Source of the DNA: Spirochaetales bacterium
GTDB lineage: Bacteria; Spirochaetota; Spirochaetia; ARS1246
Direction of reading: 5' to 3'
Length of the DNA stretch: 13,680 nt
NCBI GenBank assembly: GCA_016930115.1
Contig: JAFGHN010000306.1
Coordinates: 1-13,680, forward strand
Shown here: positions 1-7,558 of the stretch, one piece after another
Layout: the number at the start of each line of letters is the position of its first letter
Numbering within the stretch: the first letter of the stretch is position 1
Program-made: the position numbers and the translations under genes
Notes under the pieces: generated by a model
Seen by the model: only the letters and a program-made list of their open reading frames with translations
Databases searched by the model: none
Told to the model about the DNA's origin: nothing

Positions 1-789
1 CAGACACTCCCCGGGCTCAGACGGCAATCCGTGCTGGTACATCAGGACCCCTATCTGTTCGACGGCAACGTGTATGCAAACGTATCTTACGGACTTAAGG
101 TGCGCCGGGTTCCCGCCCAGGACGTCCGCAGCCGGGTCACCATCGCCTTGAAAGAAGTCGGCTTGAGCGGCTTCGAACACCGGAAGGCCAGGCGCCTCTC
201 CGGAGGGGAACGGCAGCGCGTGGCCATTGCCCGCGCGCTGGTGCTCAAGCCCACGCTGCTCCTTTTGGACGAACCGACGGCAAGCGTGGACGCCGAGTCA
301 GTTGGGCTTCTGGAACGTTTGATCCTTCAGCTTGTTGAGAAAGGGACCACGATTATCATAAGCACTCACTATCCGGCGTTCGCCTACCGGCTGGGAACGC
401 GGCTGGTATTCCTCGAAAATGGAAAGCTGGTTCCCGGCCGTGAAAACATCTTCAAAGGCGTATCCGAGAGCACCGATGAGCGCTTCACCTATTTCCGCAC
501 GGGAGATCAGTTACTGCGATGTCCGGCCCAGGAGGGACATTTTATCACGGCGGTCCTGCCGATGGATGATGTGATTCTCTCCCGGCAACCAATACAGACA
601 AGCGCGCAGAACCAGTTTCACGGGACCGTGATGGCAATCGAAGCCCAAGACGCATTGATACAGGTCAGTCTCGACTGCGGATTTACGGTACAGGCGTTAA
701 TAACCGGATGCTCCGTCGATACGCTGCATGTGGCACCTGGCGAGAGGTTTTTCGTGACTTTCAAAGCGTCGGCTATACGTTTGTACTAA
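1..789 (+). CDS. ABC transporter ATP-binding protein, tungstate/molybdate type (3' part)
   Basis: This is the C-terminal 262 residues of a cytoplasmic ATPase that powers an importer, probably for tungstate or molybdate. The frame is open from base 1, so the start codon and Walker A lie outside the window. Numbering from the first visible codon, the Q-loop Gln is at 15 (VHQDPYLF), the ABC signature LSGGERQ begins near 66, Walker B LLLLDEP is near 87-92 and the switch His (STHYP) is at 123. Residues about 203-262 form a TOBE/Mop-like oxyanion-sensing domain ending VAPGERFFVTFKASAIRLY. The NTPase core followed by one short Mop-like domain fits TupC/WtpC-type proteins better than sugar importers, but the substrate is inferred and other oxyanions are possible. 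The permease and binding-protein genes are presumably upstream. A diverged relic of the same 3' end occurs near 9797-9943. Confidence 0.9.
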   Translation, partial: QTLPGLRRQSVLVHQDPYLFDGNVYANVSYGLKVRRVPAQDVRSRVTIALKEVGLSGFEHRKARRLSGGERQRVAIARALVLKPTLLLLDEPTASVDAESVGLLERLILQLVEKGTTIIISTHYPAFAYRLGTRLVFLENGKLVPGRENIFKGVSESTDERFTYFRTGDQLLRCPAQEGHFITAVLPMDDVILSRQPIQTSAQNQFHGTVMAIEAQDALIQVSLDCGFTVQALITGCSVDTLHVAPGERFFVTFKASAIRLY

Positions 790-832
790 ACTCAGAGCCG
801 ACGAAAAGCGGTTTCCTTTATCGCTGAATTCT

Positions 833-3800
833 TCATCGCCACTCAAGATGTATGATGCCATTCTGGTCCGTTCCCAGATACACGTCGTATCCGGAGGAGC
901 TTATCGAATATATCCTGTATGGTGTGCCGATTTCACTGTCCATTTTTACCCAATTTGTTCCAAAGTCGCGAGAAATGTAGATGCCCATATGCGCACCCGC
1001 TCCTGCGTAGAGGCCGTTGGCATCAACGTACACCGCAAGCACCTGTCCGGTCGGAGCCCCGGATGCCGTAACCACTCCCCAATTGGCGCCTCCATCTGCA
1101 GAAACCGAGATACCGGCGCTTGTCCCAAGCCAGATATTCGAGCCGCTTACAGCGATACTGAACACATCATCACTTGATAAACCGTCGGTAGTGTCGTAAT
1201 GCGTCCAAGTTGATCCGAAATCATTTGAGATGCCGACTCCGTAATTCTCTGTCCCCACTACAACAAAATCAGCATCCGCATAGATGTCATAACAATAGTA
1301 CGAATCGGGCCCATCTGCATCCTGGCTGGATGACCACGTTGTACCTGCGTCGCTGGAAAACCAGAAGTAATCCCATCCCGAATAGTAATAATAGTTGCCG
1401 TCCACAAATACAGCATAACCCCTGCTACGAGGAAACGTTTCCCACGTTGCACCGCCGTCCAGCGTTCGCGTAAATCCGCATCCATCGTAATTCATTGCCA
1501 GGAAAATAGACGATCCGGTTCCGTATATGTCGCTGATATAATTCGTACCGAGGCCGTCCAGAACCGTAAATACGGTAAAGTTGGAGCCGCCGTCAGTGCT
1601 TTTTACCACGCCCGTCGAGTTGGTAGCGCCCCAAAGTGTTGTTCCGTACGCATAGATCCCCTTTTCGAACTGATCGCTCGGCAAACCGTCCTCAGTAGAA
1701 AACCAGCTCCAGTTGCTCCCACCATTTGCCGAAATGCCGAGCCCAGTGGCCGTACCGAGATAGATATGAGCTGTCGCTCCCGTGCCCACAACGACCATGT
1801 CCGCAATACCTCCTTGAATGCCAGAAATCGTTGTCCAACTCGAACCGCCATCGTTCGAAATTGCTAAGCCTCCCGAGGTATCAGCACAAATGTACGAGCC
1901 GTCGACGTGAAATTGATAAACGTATGGAGATGGAAGTCCTTCGGTCATCCCGATATTGGTCCAGTTTATCCCACCGTCTGTGGTAATACCGATGCCGCCG
2001 CCATTTGTGGCAACATAGACAGTGCTGTTATCTACGACGTGCAAGTCTGATATCTTCTCATTATCTAGGCCTGTCGTAGGATAGACATTCCAAGTGGCGC
2101 CGTCGTCATCAGAATAAGAAAGACCTGCACTGAAGTGATACGCCGCCCATGTTCTGCCGGCCACACGTACCGTTTCAGTGACCGTATCGGCGATCAGGCC
2201 GTTGGCTGTAGTGTACGTAGTCCAGTTCGAGCCGCCGTCAGTCGTGATTACGATCCCTCCGTTGTCACAGCCGACAGCGACAAAAGAACCGTCCGCGTAC
2301 ATCGTATTTGTAGCTGTGGAAAATCCGCCTGCGGGCGTTTCATCGGTCCATGTAGAGCCACAGTCGGTCGATTTATACAAATAGAAGTTGGAAGTAGCCC
2401 AAAGCACCGTACCTTCTACGAATAAAATGCGCACAGTATCGCCGTCGAAACCGTTAGCAGTTCCCAAATAAGACCAGGACAAACACGCGTCATCAGTTTT
2501 CGAGAAGGAAATACCACCAACAGTAGGATGCCCTGCGTATAGATCGTTTCCAACCAGCGCAAGTGCGTTCACATTTGGTGTCCATAGTGTCGTTTTGGGT
2601 GCAGAGGCTGAGGTAAACGATTCAATATATGTTATAACCGGAAACTCGTTGGTGCTCTGCGCCACGACATAGTCGGCCGAATTGCCAGCGAAGTCGACCG
2701 TAGCGATTGTGAACGCATAAGCGGTGTTTCCATTAAGATTATGGATGGTGACACCATCCGTGGTACCGGGAACCGGATCCGATATCGAATCGCTGCCATC
2801 ACCGTCAGCGGGGAGCCATGAAATATCTATCCTGTCGAGATCGGTATCCGACGGGTTTGTCCAGTTCAAGGTAACTGAGGTGTAGGTCGCATCCGCAGTC
2901 ACGCCGCTAATTGCCGACGGTGCGGTCGTGTCCACTTCGATCGACCAGGTGGCACCGTATTCTGTCCACACGGCCGCCGAATCTTTCACCTTCACATGCC
3001 AGTAGTACACACCGTCCGCGGCGCCTGATAGAGTGTACGTTCGGTTTGCAGTATCGTCTGATGATGACGATGCGACGACCGACATGAAGGTCACGTCATC
3101 CGAGATCTCCCATTCGTACCCCGCGGCACCGGTGATCGCCTGCCACTCGAAAACGATATCCGGATTGTTTGTCTGTGTTGCGTCTGCAAGCACAGGTGTT
3201 CCAAAGACCGGCATGCCGATTTGGTCCGTATACGGCGAGCTGCCAAAGCTGTTAATCGCTTTCACCCGGTACCAATACATCTCCCCTTCAGTGATCGATG
3301 TATCCGTAAATCCGCCTGTGTTCGCTGAAAGGGTGTCATCTAGAACCGCGTAACCGAAGCTGCCGCCGACGCTTCGTTCGACCACAAAGCCGCTCTCTGT
3401 GTAAATCGCCGAATCGTCCCAAGTCAAAGCCACTTCAGGCGCGGCAAACAACGATATCCCTATGTTGCTCGGCGCCGGCGGCGTCGAAAAATCCGACTCG
3501 GTGAACTGAGGTATAGTCTTTGAAGAAGTCAGGTAATCATACACATGTACCGACTCGTAGACTGTGACTCTCAAATCCGCGCCGGATTTCAAAGTGAAAG
3601 TGACGGCGTGAAACCCCGAAGCCACACCGGTCTTGATATAGTTCGCGCTCAACCCGGAAACGTATATTTCTTCAGTCAACCCGTCGTCCAGGCTTCCCAG
3701 AACGCTGTCTATACCCGCATCGGCTTCCCACGAGAGATCGATGGTGATTGCCCCGGTTGCTTCCTGCAAGAATGAGACTGAAACGGTGACGTTTGAACCG

Positions 3801-4195
3801 GTGCCGCTGACGGTCACCGTGCCGCTTTCGCCCCTTGCGAGAACATGTGAACCGGAATCAACACCGACAACCGTGACAACCCAATCTCCGATAACAAGAT
3901 CGGCTATGATAACCGGATTGACGCCGTCTGTGGTAACAGGGCCGAATGTCGCAGTGCCTGGTCCGTCCCCGGTGATTTCGTAGTGGTCGATTACGCCTGT
4001 AAATGATGGAGTTACCGTCATCGGTAACATGGGAGAGCCGACCGAGACAACAAGATTTCCCGTGATGATGTCAAGCTCCTCATCCGATTCAAGCCCGATC
4101 ATGGGATTCGGGCAACTCGCAAGCGTTATTGCTGTATATCCGGTTGCGGCGAGTAAGCAAATGAACAATACGAATGACTCAAGTCTGGTTTTCAT
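833..4195 (-). CDS. Large lipoprotein with FN3-type modules and Asp-box beta-propeller repeats
   Basis: A predicted surface lipoprotein of 1120 residues; no enzyme family is recognised. The N-terminus is a signal peptide with the lipobox LASC (Cys28). Residues about 45-235 are beta-rich and resemble domains common in spirochaete lipoproteins. About 245-325 is a clear FN3 domain, about 332-422 an FN3/Ig-like domain and about 425-515 another FN3. From about 565 to the end there are 12 Asp-box motifs (S/T-x-D-x-G-x-x-W/F), plus one degenerate copy ending at Trp574. Their aromatic residues fall at 616, 658, 702, 745, 787, 829, 873, 918, 954, 997, 1039 and 1082, which fits one or two beta-propellers as in BNR/sialidase-like or Vps10-like folds. 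No sialidase catalytic pattern was seen, so a binding role is more likely. The ATG at 4195 is preferred over the in-frame GTG at 4204 because AGAGG lies just upstream of the ATG and the GTG falls inside that ribosome binding site. It is the last gene of the three-gene operon, one base after the previous stop. Confidence 0.88.
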   Translation of the reverse strand: MKTRLESFVLFICLLAATGYTAITLASCPNPMIGLESDEELDIITGNLVVSVGSPMLPMTVTPSFTGVIDHYEITGDGPGTATFGPVTTDGVNPVIIADLVIGDWVVTVVGVDSGSHVLARGESGTVTVSGTGSNVTVSVSFLQEATGAITIDLSWEADAGIDSVLGSLDDGLTEEIYVSGLSANYIKTGVASGFHAVTFTLKSGADLRVTVYESVHVYDYLTSSKTIPQFTESDFSTPPAPSNIGISLFAAPEVALTWDDSAIYTESGFVVERSVGGSFGYAVLDDTLSANTGGFTDTSITEGEMYWYRVKAINSFGSSPYTDQIGMPVFGTPVLADATQTNNPDIVFEWQAITGAAGYEWEISDDVTFMSVVASSSSDDTANRTYTLSGAADGVYYWHVKVKDSAAVWTEYGATWSIEVDTTAPSAISGVTADATYTSVTLNWTNPSDTDLDRIDISWLPADGDGSDSISDPVPGTTDGVTIHNLNGNTAYAFTIATVDFAGNSADYVVAQSTNEFPVITYIESFTSASAPKTTLWTPNVNALALVGNDLYAGHPTVGGISFSKTDDACLSWSYLGTANGFDGDTVRILFVEGTVLWATSNFYLYKSTDCGSTWTDETPAGGFSTATNTMYADGSFVAVGCDNGGIVITTDGGSNWTTYTTANGLIADTVTETVRVAGRTWAAYHFSAGLSYSDDDGATWNVYPTTGLDNEKISDLHVVDNSTVYVATNGGGIGITTDGGINWTNIGMTEGLPSPYVYQFHVDGSYICADTSGGLAISNDGGSSWTTISGIQGGIADMVVVGTGATAHIYLGTATGLGISANGGSNWSWFSTEDGLPSDQFEKGIYAYGTTLWGATNSTGVVKSTDGGSNFTVFTVLDGLGTNYISDIYGTGSSIFLAMNYDGCGFTRTLDGGATWETFPRSRGYAVFVDGNYYYYSGWDYFWFSSDAGTTWSSSQDADGPDSYYCYDIYADADFVVVGTENYGVGISNDFGSTWTHYDTTDGLSSDDVFSIAVSGSNIWLGTSAGISVSADGGANWGVVTASGAPTGQVLAVYVDANGLYAGAGAHMGIYISRDFGTNWVKMDSEIGTPYRIYSISSSGYDVYLGTDQNGIIHLEWR
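950..2503 (-). repeat. Asp-box (BNR-like) repeat array, 12 clear plus 1 degenerate copy
   Basis: The C-terminal half of the propeller lipoprotein repeats the pattern S/T-x-D-x-G-x-x-W with a pitch of 42-45 residues, except for one short 36-residue step. Examples are STDCGSTW, TTDGGSNW, SNDGGSSW, SNDFGSTW and SADGGANW. One copy has Asn for Asp (SANGGSNW) and one ends in Phe (STDGGSNF). The region between motifs often reads G-L-x-x-D or I-Y-A-D/V-D-G, as expected for neighbouring propeller strands. Asp-boxes are structural turns rather than active sites. Confidence 0.85.
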
Positions 4196-4196
4196 C

Positions 4197-7100
4197 TTAT
4201 TCACCTCTCACTTCGAACCGGAGCTCACCGGAATAGGGGATTCCGTTCTTCGTTACTTTTACAGCAAGTGTGTAGGTGCCCACCTCCAGGTTACTTGCGT
4301 CAAGTGAAAAGGTATCCGGGGGGTCCGGCGGTGATTGCGCTTGGAGATTGACAAACCACTCGTAGGTGTCGCCGGCGCCTCCATCAAGGGTTACGGTCAC
4401 GTCTTGAGTACCGGCCGGCTTGTTGAGAATTCCGTCCCAGGCGCCGAAGTCGACGGTATACGAGTCAGGAGTGACGAGAGTTATCGTTACTTCGAAATCG
4501 GCGAGAGTGGAAGCTGAGAGCTCTGCGGATTCGGTAGATCCATGGCTGTTGTGGGCGGCCACGACGTAGCAGTACGTCTGACCCTCTGTCACTGTGGTGT
4601 CGCTGTATGAATTGGTGCCGGGGTCTAAGGCACCGTTGAGGGTTGTGTATGGTCCGCCGCTTACATCCGATCGTTTCACTTCGTAGCCGGACTCGTTGTC
4701 AGCGTTGTCCGACCAAGTCAGGTCGAGTTGGGCCTTCGCGAATGTGGTGACTGTTAAACCGGTTGGCTGTGCCGGCAGCGTCCATGGTGTTGCCGTCGTG
4801 GTACTGGGGCCCGAAACATTACCGGCGTAATCCAATGCGAATACTTCAAAGGTGTGCTCAGCGTGGTAATCAAGATCGGATATTACCGTTCCCGTGTCAT
4901 TGATCGTCCCGATGAACTGAGTGCCCGCAACGCCGCCGGTGCCGTACCACATCTCATAGTGACTGAAATCGGAAACCGAAGGTTTGTCCCAGGTCAAGGT
5001 CACTTGGCAATCGCCGGCTGATGCAAGCAGGTTAGTCACCGGAAGCGGCGCTTCAGTGTCGTAGGTAATCGAGGCGTATACCGGATCGGATTCATTGCCA
5101 AGATAATCGCTGAACTTCACATACACGTATTTCAATTCATCATTTACTGTGAGTTGCCAGGCGACGCTGGACGAGAATGCGGACCAGCTCCTTCCGTCGA
5201 AAGTATCTTCGTTAGCGATAATCATCTGATTGACGCCTACACCTGATCCGTCATCCGCCATAAAGGTGAGCGTCACGTCACGTGACTTCGTGTACGAATC
5301 GCCCCCGTTTATGATGATCGTTCCGGTCGGCGCGCTTCTATCCGACACGATGGAGAACCGCTCTGCGGTCGCATTCTGCTTGCCCGTATCAGTCGATGTC
5401 GCGACGGAGGCCGGAATATCGACGGTAATCGTACCGTCGCCGGTGGGCGTGATATCCATCGAGTATTCGCCGCCACTAATTAACAACAGATTAGACTTAA
5501 TTCCGCCGACGACCGCTGCGTCACCAATTGTAAAACCGGACATCGGCTCGCTGAAAGCGATGGTAATTGAAATCGGACTGGCGCTTGTAGGATCGCTTTC
5601 GGTACTGGAAATTTCGACCGTCGGCGCCGCAGTATCCCAAGTTACCCCGTACACGTTCGAAGCAGTATTCGCATTGCCGGCTATGTCCGTGAGAACCCCC
5701 GTGCCCAGGCTTACCGAAACGGTACCAATCAAATCCGGCGTGACTTCAACCGCATAGGTGTTCCCGGAAACGTATGCCGGCGCGCCCGCCGTTCCATTTA
5801 GAACGGTAATGTCGGCAGAGTCAAAACCCGTAATGGTTTCGTTGAAGGTCACGGTAAACGGAATTAGTGACAAGACCGTCGGACTGCCGGCAGTGCTGTC
5901 TACGGTCACTGTCGGACCTGTGCGGTCCGAGACAATCGAAAATTGATCCGCGGCGGCGTTTCCTTTACCGGTGGCGTCGGATATTGCGGAGCTGGCAGGC
6001 ACATCAACAGTGATAGTCGAGTCGCCCGAAGGCGAGACATCTATCGTATATTCGGTTGAACTGACCAATTGAAAATTTGATTCCGTGCCGTTCACCACAT
6101 CGATGTCGGCAATATCGAAGCCGCTAACCGCTTCGCTGAAAATGAACCGAACAGGTATCAAAACAGCCTTTGTCGGGCTGCTCTCGGTACTGGAAATCAC
6201 CACCGTCGGAGGTGCCGCGTCCCACTCGATTTGATAGGTTACAGCCGCACTGTTTCCGTTTCCCGCCGCGTCAAATACGCGGCCGGCCGTCATCCCAACT
6301 GCAACGGTGCCGACGGAATCCGGGGTGATGTTCACTGAATAGGTGTACCCGCTCACAGATACAGGGTCCTCCGCAATGCCGTTATTCACCGTCATATCGT
6401 CTTGCTCAAATCCGATAACGGTTTCATTGAAAGTAAAGGTTATCGGAATAGGTGATGCAGTGGTGGGAGTATTTTCGGTACTGCCGATTGCGACCGTCGG
6501 TCCGGTCCGATCAACCACTATACTGAACTGTTCGGCCGCGGCGTTCGGCAGGTTGTCCGAGACGGCAGTAACCACGTTGGAGGGCACGTCGACGGTGACC
6601 GTCCCTTCAGTAGGAGTGATTGTGACCAGAAATACCGGATTTGCCGAGATGTTGAAACCCGTAACCGTGCCGTTCACAACATCAATATCACCTGAAAGGA
6701 ATCCGTTCACTGCCTCACTGAATTGGATCGTAACCACGATAGTCGATACGTTTGTGGGACCAACAACGCTTGAGAAAATGTCAACGGCGACTAGTTCGGG
6801 GCTATATGTTATTGCATATGGTGTCGCCGCGGCCGTATTCGCGTTGCCGGCTGTATCCGTTGTCACACCGGCTTCAACATTCACGATAACCTGGCCCGGG
6901 GCAGCCGGGGTGATATCTACCGTAAACACACGGTTGTCAGGCGACTGCAGGTTTCCCGGTGATCCATTTGTTACGGTAATATCGGATAGCTCAAACCCTG
7001 TTACCGCCTCGCTAAAGGCAATTGTCACCGGGATCGGTGATGTAGCGGTCGGATCTGCAGCGGTGCCACCGATGGCGACCGTCGGCGCGGCACTGTCCTG

Positions 7101-7556
7101 TGACGGCGTGCACTCTCCCTTCAACGTGAAACTGAAATCCGTGTCGAGATATCCAACATTGCTTTCTATAGTCAACGTAGCGGTTCTTGTACCGGTCGAG
7201 CCGGTAGGCGAAAATGCGACAGTAAAATCCGTTTCTTCACCGGGATCAATAGTCGTTAACGGTGCTGTGATTACTCGAAATTGACTTGAATCGGTACCAT
7301 TGATCGTGATTCCAGAAGGAAGTAGTAGACTGTCCATTCCTGAGTTCCTCACGGTGAAAATGAGCTCATTCCCCGTGCGATAGGCTTCCAAGGTTCCGAA
7401 TGTGACGGTGCTGTCCAGTAGAACTTCTGTATCGCCAAGCCAGATTGATATTTGCGGGCCTCCCAGTACGTCTCCAAATGGATCGCAACGTATAAGCGCA
7501 AGCAAACTCATGCTGGCGATTGCCAATACTCGTGCACACCTTCTTGCTTTTCTCAT
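4197..7556 (-). CDS. Large lipoprotein with tandem bacterial Ig-like and FN3 domains
   Basis: A predicted exported adhesin-like or scaffold protein of 1119 residues. The signal peptide ends in LALIRC, so Cys24 could be lipidated, although Arg just before the Cys is unusual. Domains in order: about 50-150, an ASPM/HYDIN-like 'choice-of-anchor' beta domain; about 158-743, six Ig-like domains of the type with the pattern SPIPVTxxFxExVxGF; about 744-835, a divergent Ig-like domain; about 837-924 and 928-1018, two FN3 domains; and 1019-1119, a beta-rich C-terminal domain of unknown family. No catalytic motif was seen. Starts are possible at 7574, 7559 and 7556. The ATG at 7556 is preferred because AGAGGA lies six bases upstream, and the ATG at 7559 overlaps the previous gene's stop as TAATG. 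It is the middle gene of the operon; its stop is one base from the next ATG. The FN3 domains resemble those in the downstream lipoprotein, suggesting shared origin or shared surface location. Confidence 0.88.
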   Translation of the reverse strand: MRKARRCARVLAIASMSLLALIRCDPFGDVLGGPQISIWLGDTEVLLDSTVTFGTLEAYRTGNELIFTVRNSGMDSLLLPSGITINGTDSSQFRVITAPLTTIDPGEETDFTVAFSPTGSTGTRTATLTIESNVGYLDTDFSFTLKGECTPSQDSAAPTVAIGGTAADPTATSPIPVTIAFSEAVTGFELSDITVTNGSPGNLQSPDNRVFTVDITPAAPGQVIVNVEAGVTTDTAGNANTAAATPYAITYSPELVAVDIFSSVVGPTNVSTIVVTIQFSEAVNGFLSGDIDVVNGTVTGFNISANPVFLVTITPTEGTVTVDVPSNVVTAVSDNLPNAAAEQFSIVVDRTGPTVAIGSTENTPTTASPIPITFTFNETVIGFEQDDMTVNNGIAEDPVSVSGYTYSVNITPDSVGTVAVGMTAGRVFDAAGNGNSAAVTYQIEWDAAPPTVVISSTESSPTKAVLIPVRFIFSEAVSGFDIADIDVVNGTESNFQLVSSTEYTIDVSPSGDSTITVDVPASSAISDATGKGNAAADQFSIVSDRTGPTVTVDSTAGSPTVLSLIPFTVTFNETITGFDSADITVLNGTAGAPAYVSGNTYAVEVTPDLIGTVSVSLGTGVLTDIAGNANTASNVYGVTWDTAAPTVEISSTESDPTSASPISITIAFSEPMSGFTIGDAAVVGGIKSNLLLISGGEYSMDITPTGDGTITVDIPASVATSTDTGKQNATAERFSIVSDRSAPTGTIIINGGDSYTKSRDVTLTFMADDGSGVGVNQMIIANEDTFDGRSWSAFSSSVAWQLTVNDELKYVYVKFSDYLGNESDPVYASITYDTEAPLPVTNLLASAGDCQVTLTWDKPSVSDFSHYEMWYGTGGVAGTQFIGTINDTGTVISDLDYHAEHTFEVFALDYAGNVSGPSTTTATPWTLPAQPTGLTVTTFAKAQLDLTWSDNADNESGYEVKRSDVSGGPYTTLNGALDPGTNSYSDTTVTEGQTYCYVVAAHNSHGSTESAELSASTLADFEVTITLVTPDSYTVDFGAWDGILNKPAGTQDVTVTLDGGAGDTYEWFVNLQAQSPPDPPDTFSLDASNLEVGTYTLAVKVTKNGIPYSGELRFEVRGE
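5328..7085 (-). repeat. Six Ig-like domain repeats arranged as three A-B pairs
   Basis: Within the Ig/FN3 lipoprotein, six domains of 96-99 residues alternate between two subtypes. A-type units end in an AGN(A/G)N(T/S)A motif and an aromatic-rich strand, and two of the three carry FNET. B-type units mostly carry FSEAV or FSEPM and end in N-A-(A/T)-A-(E/D)-(Q/R)-F-S-I-V followed by DR(T/S)(G/A)PT. Successive pairs are 195, 196 and 194 residues apart, so the array looks like two duplications of a two-domain unit of about 585 bases. The copies are well diverged, so these are protein-level rather than fresh DNA repeats. Confidence 0.8.
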
Positions 7557-7558
7557 CA

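Noticed and set aside
790..832. A bidirectional terminator between the convergent ABC and lipoprotein genes.
   Set aside because: Only a four-base AGCG/CGCT stem can be drawn, which is too weak to support a call.
950..2503. Regular spacing of similar sequences as a CRISPR or DNA satellite array.
   Set aside because: The regularity is at the protein level (Asp-box motifs); the DNA copies differ and the spacing carries coding sequence in one frame.
5230..5757. A 175-residue + strand open frame.
   Set aside because: It is a shadow of the Ig/FN3 lipoprotein gene, caused by the same codon bias, with no independent signals.
6343..7284. A 313-residue open frame on the + strand, antisense to the Ig-like repeats.
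   Set aside because: It mirrors the Ig repeats, has no ribosome binding site or recognisable domain, and its internal repeats are the complement of the coding repeats.
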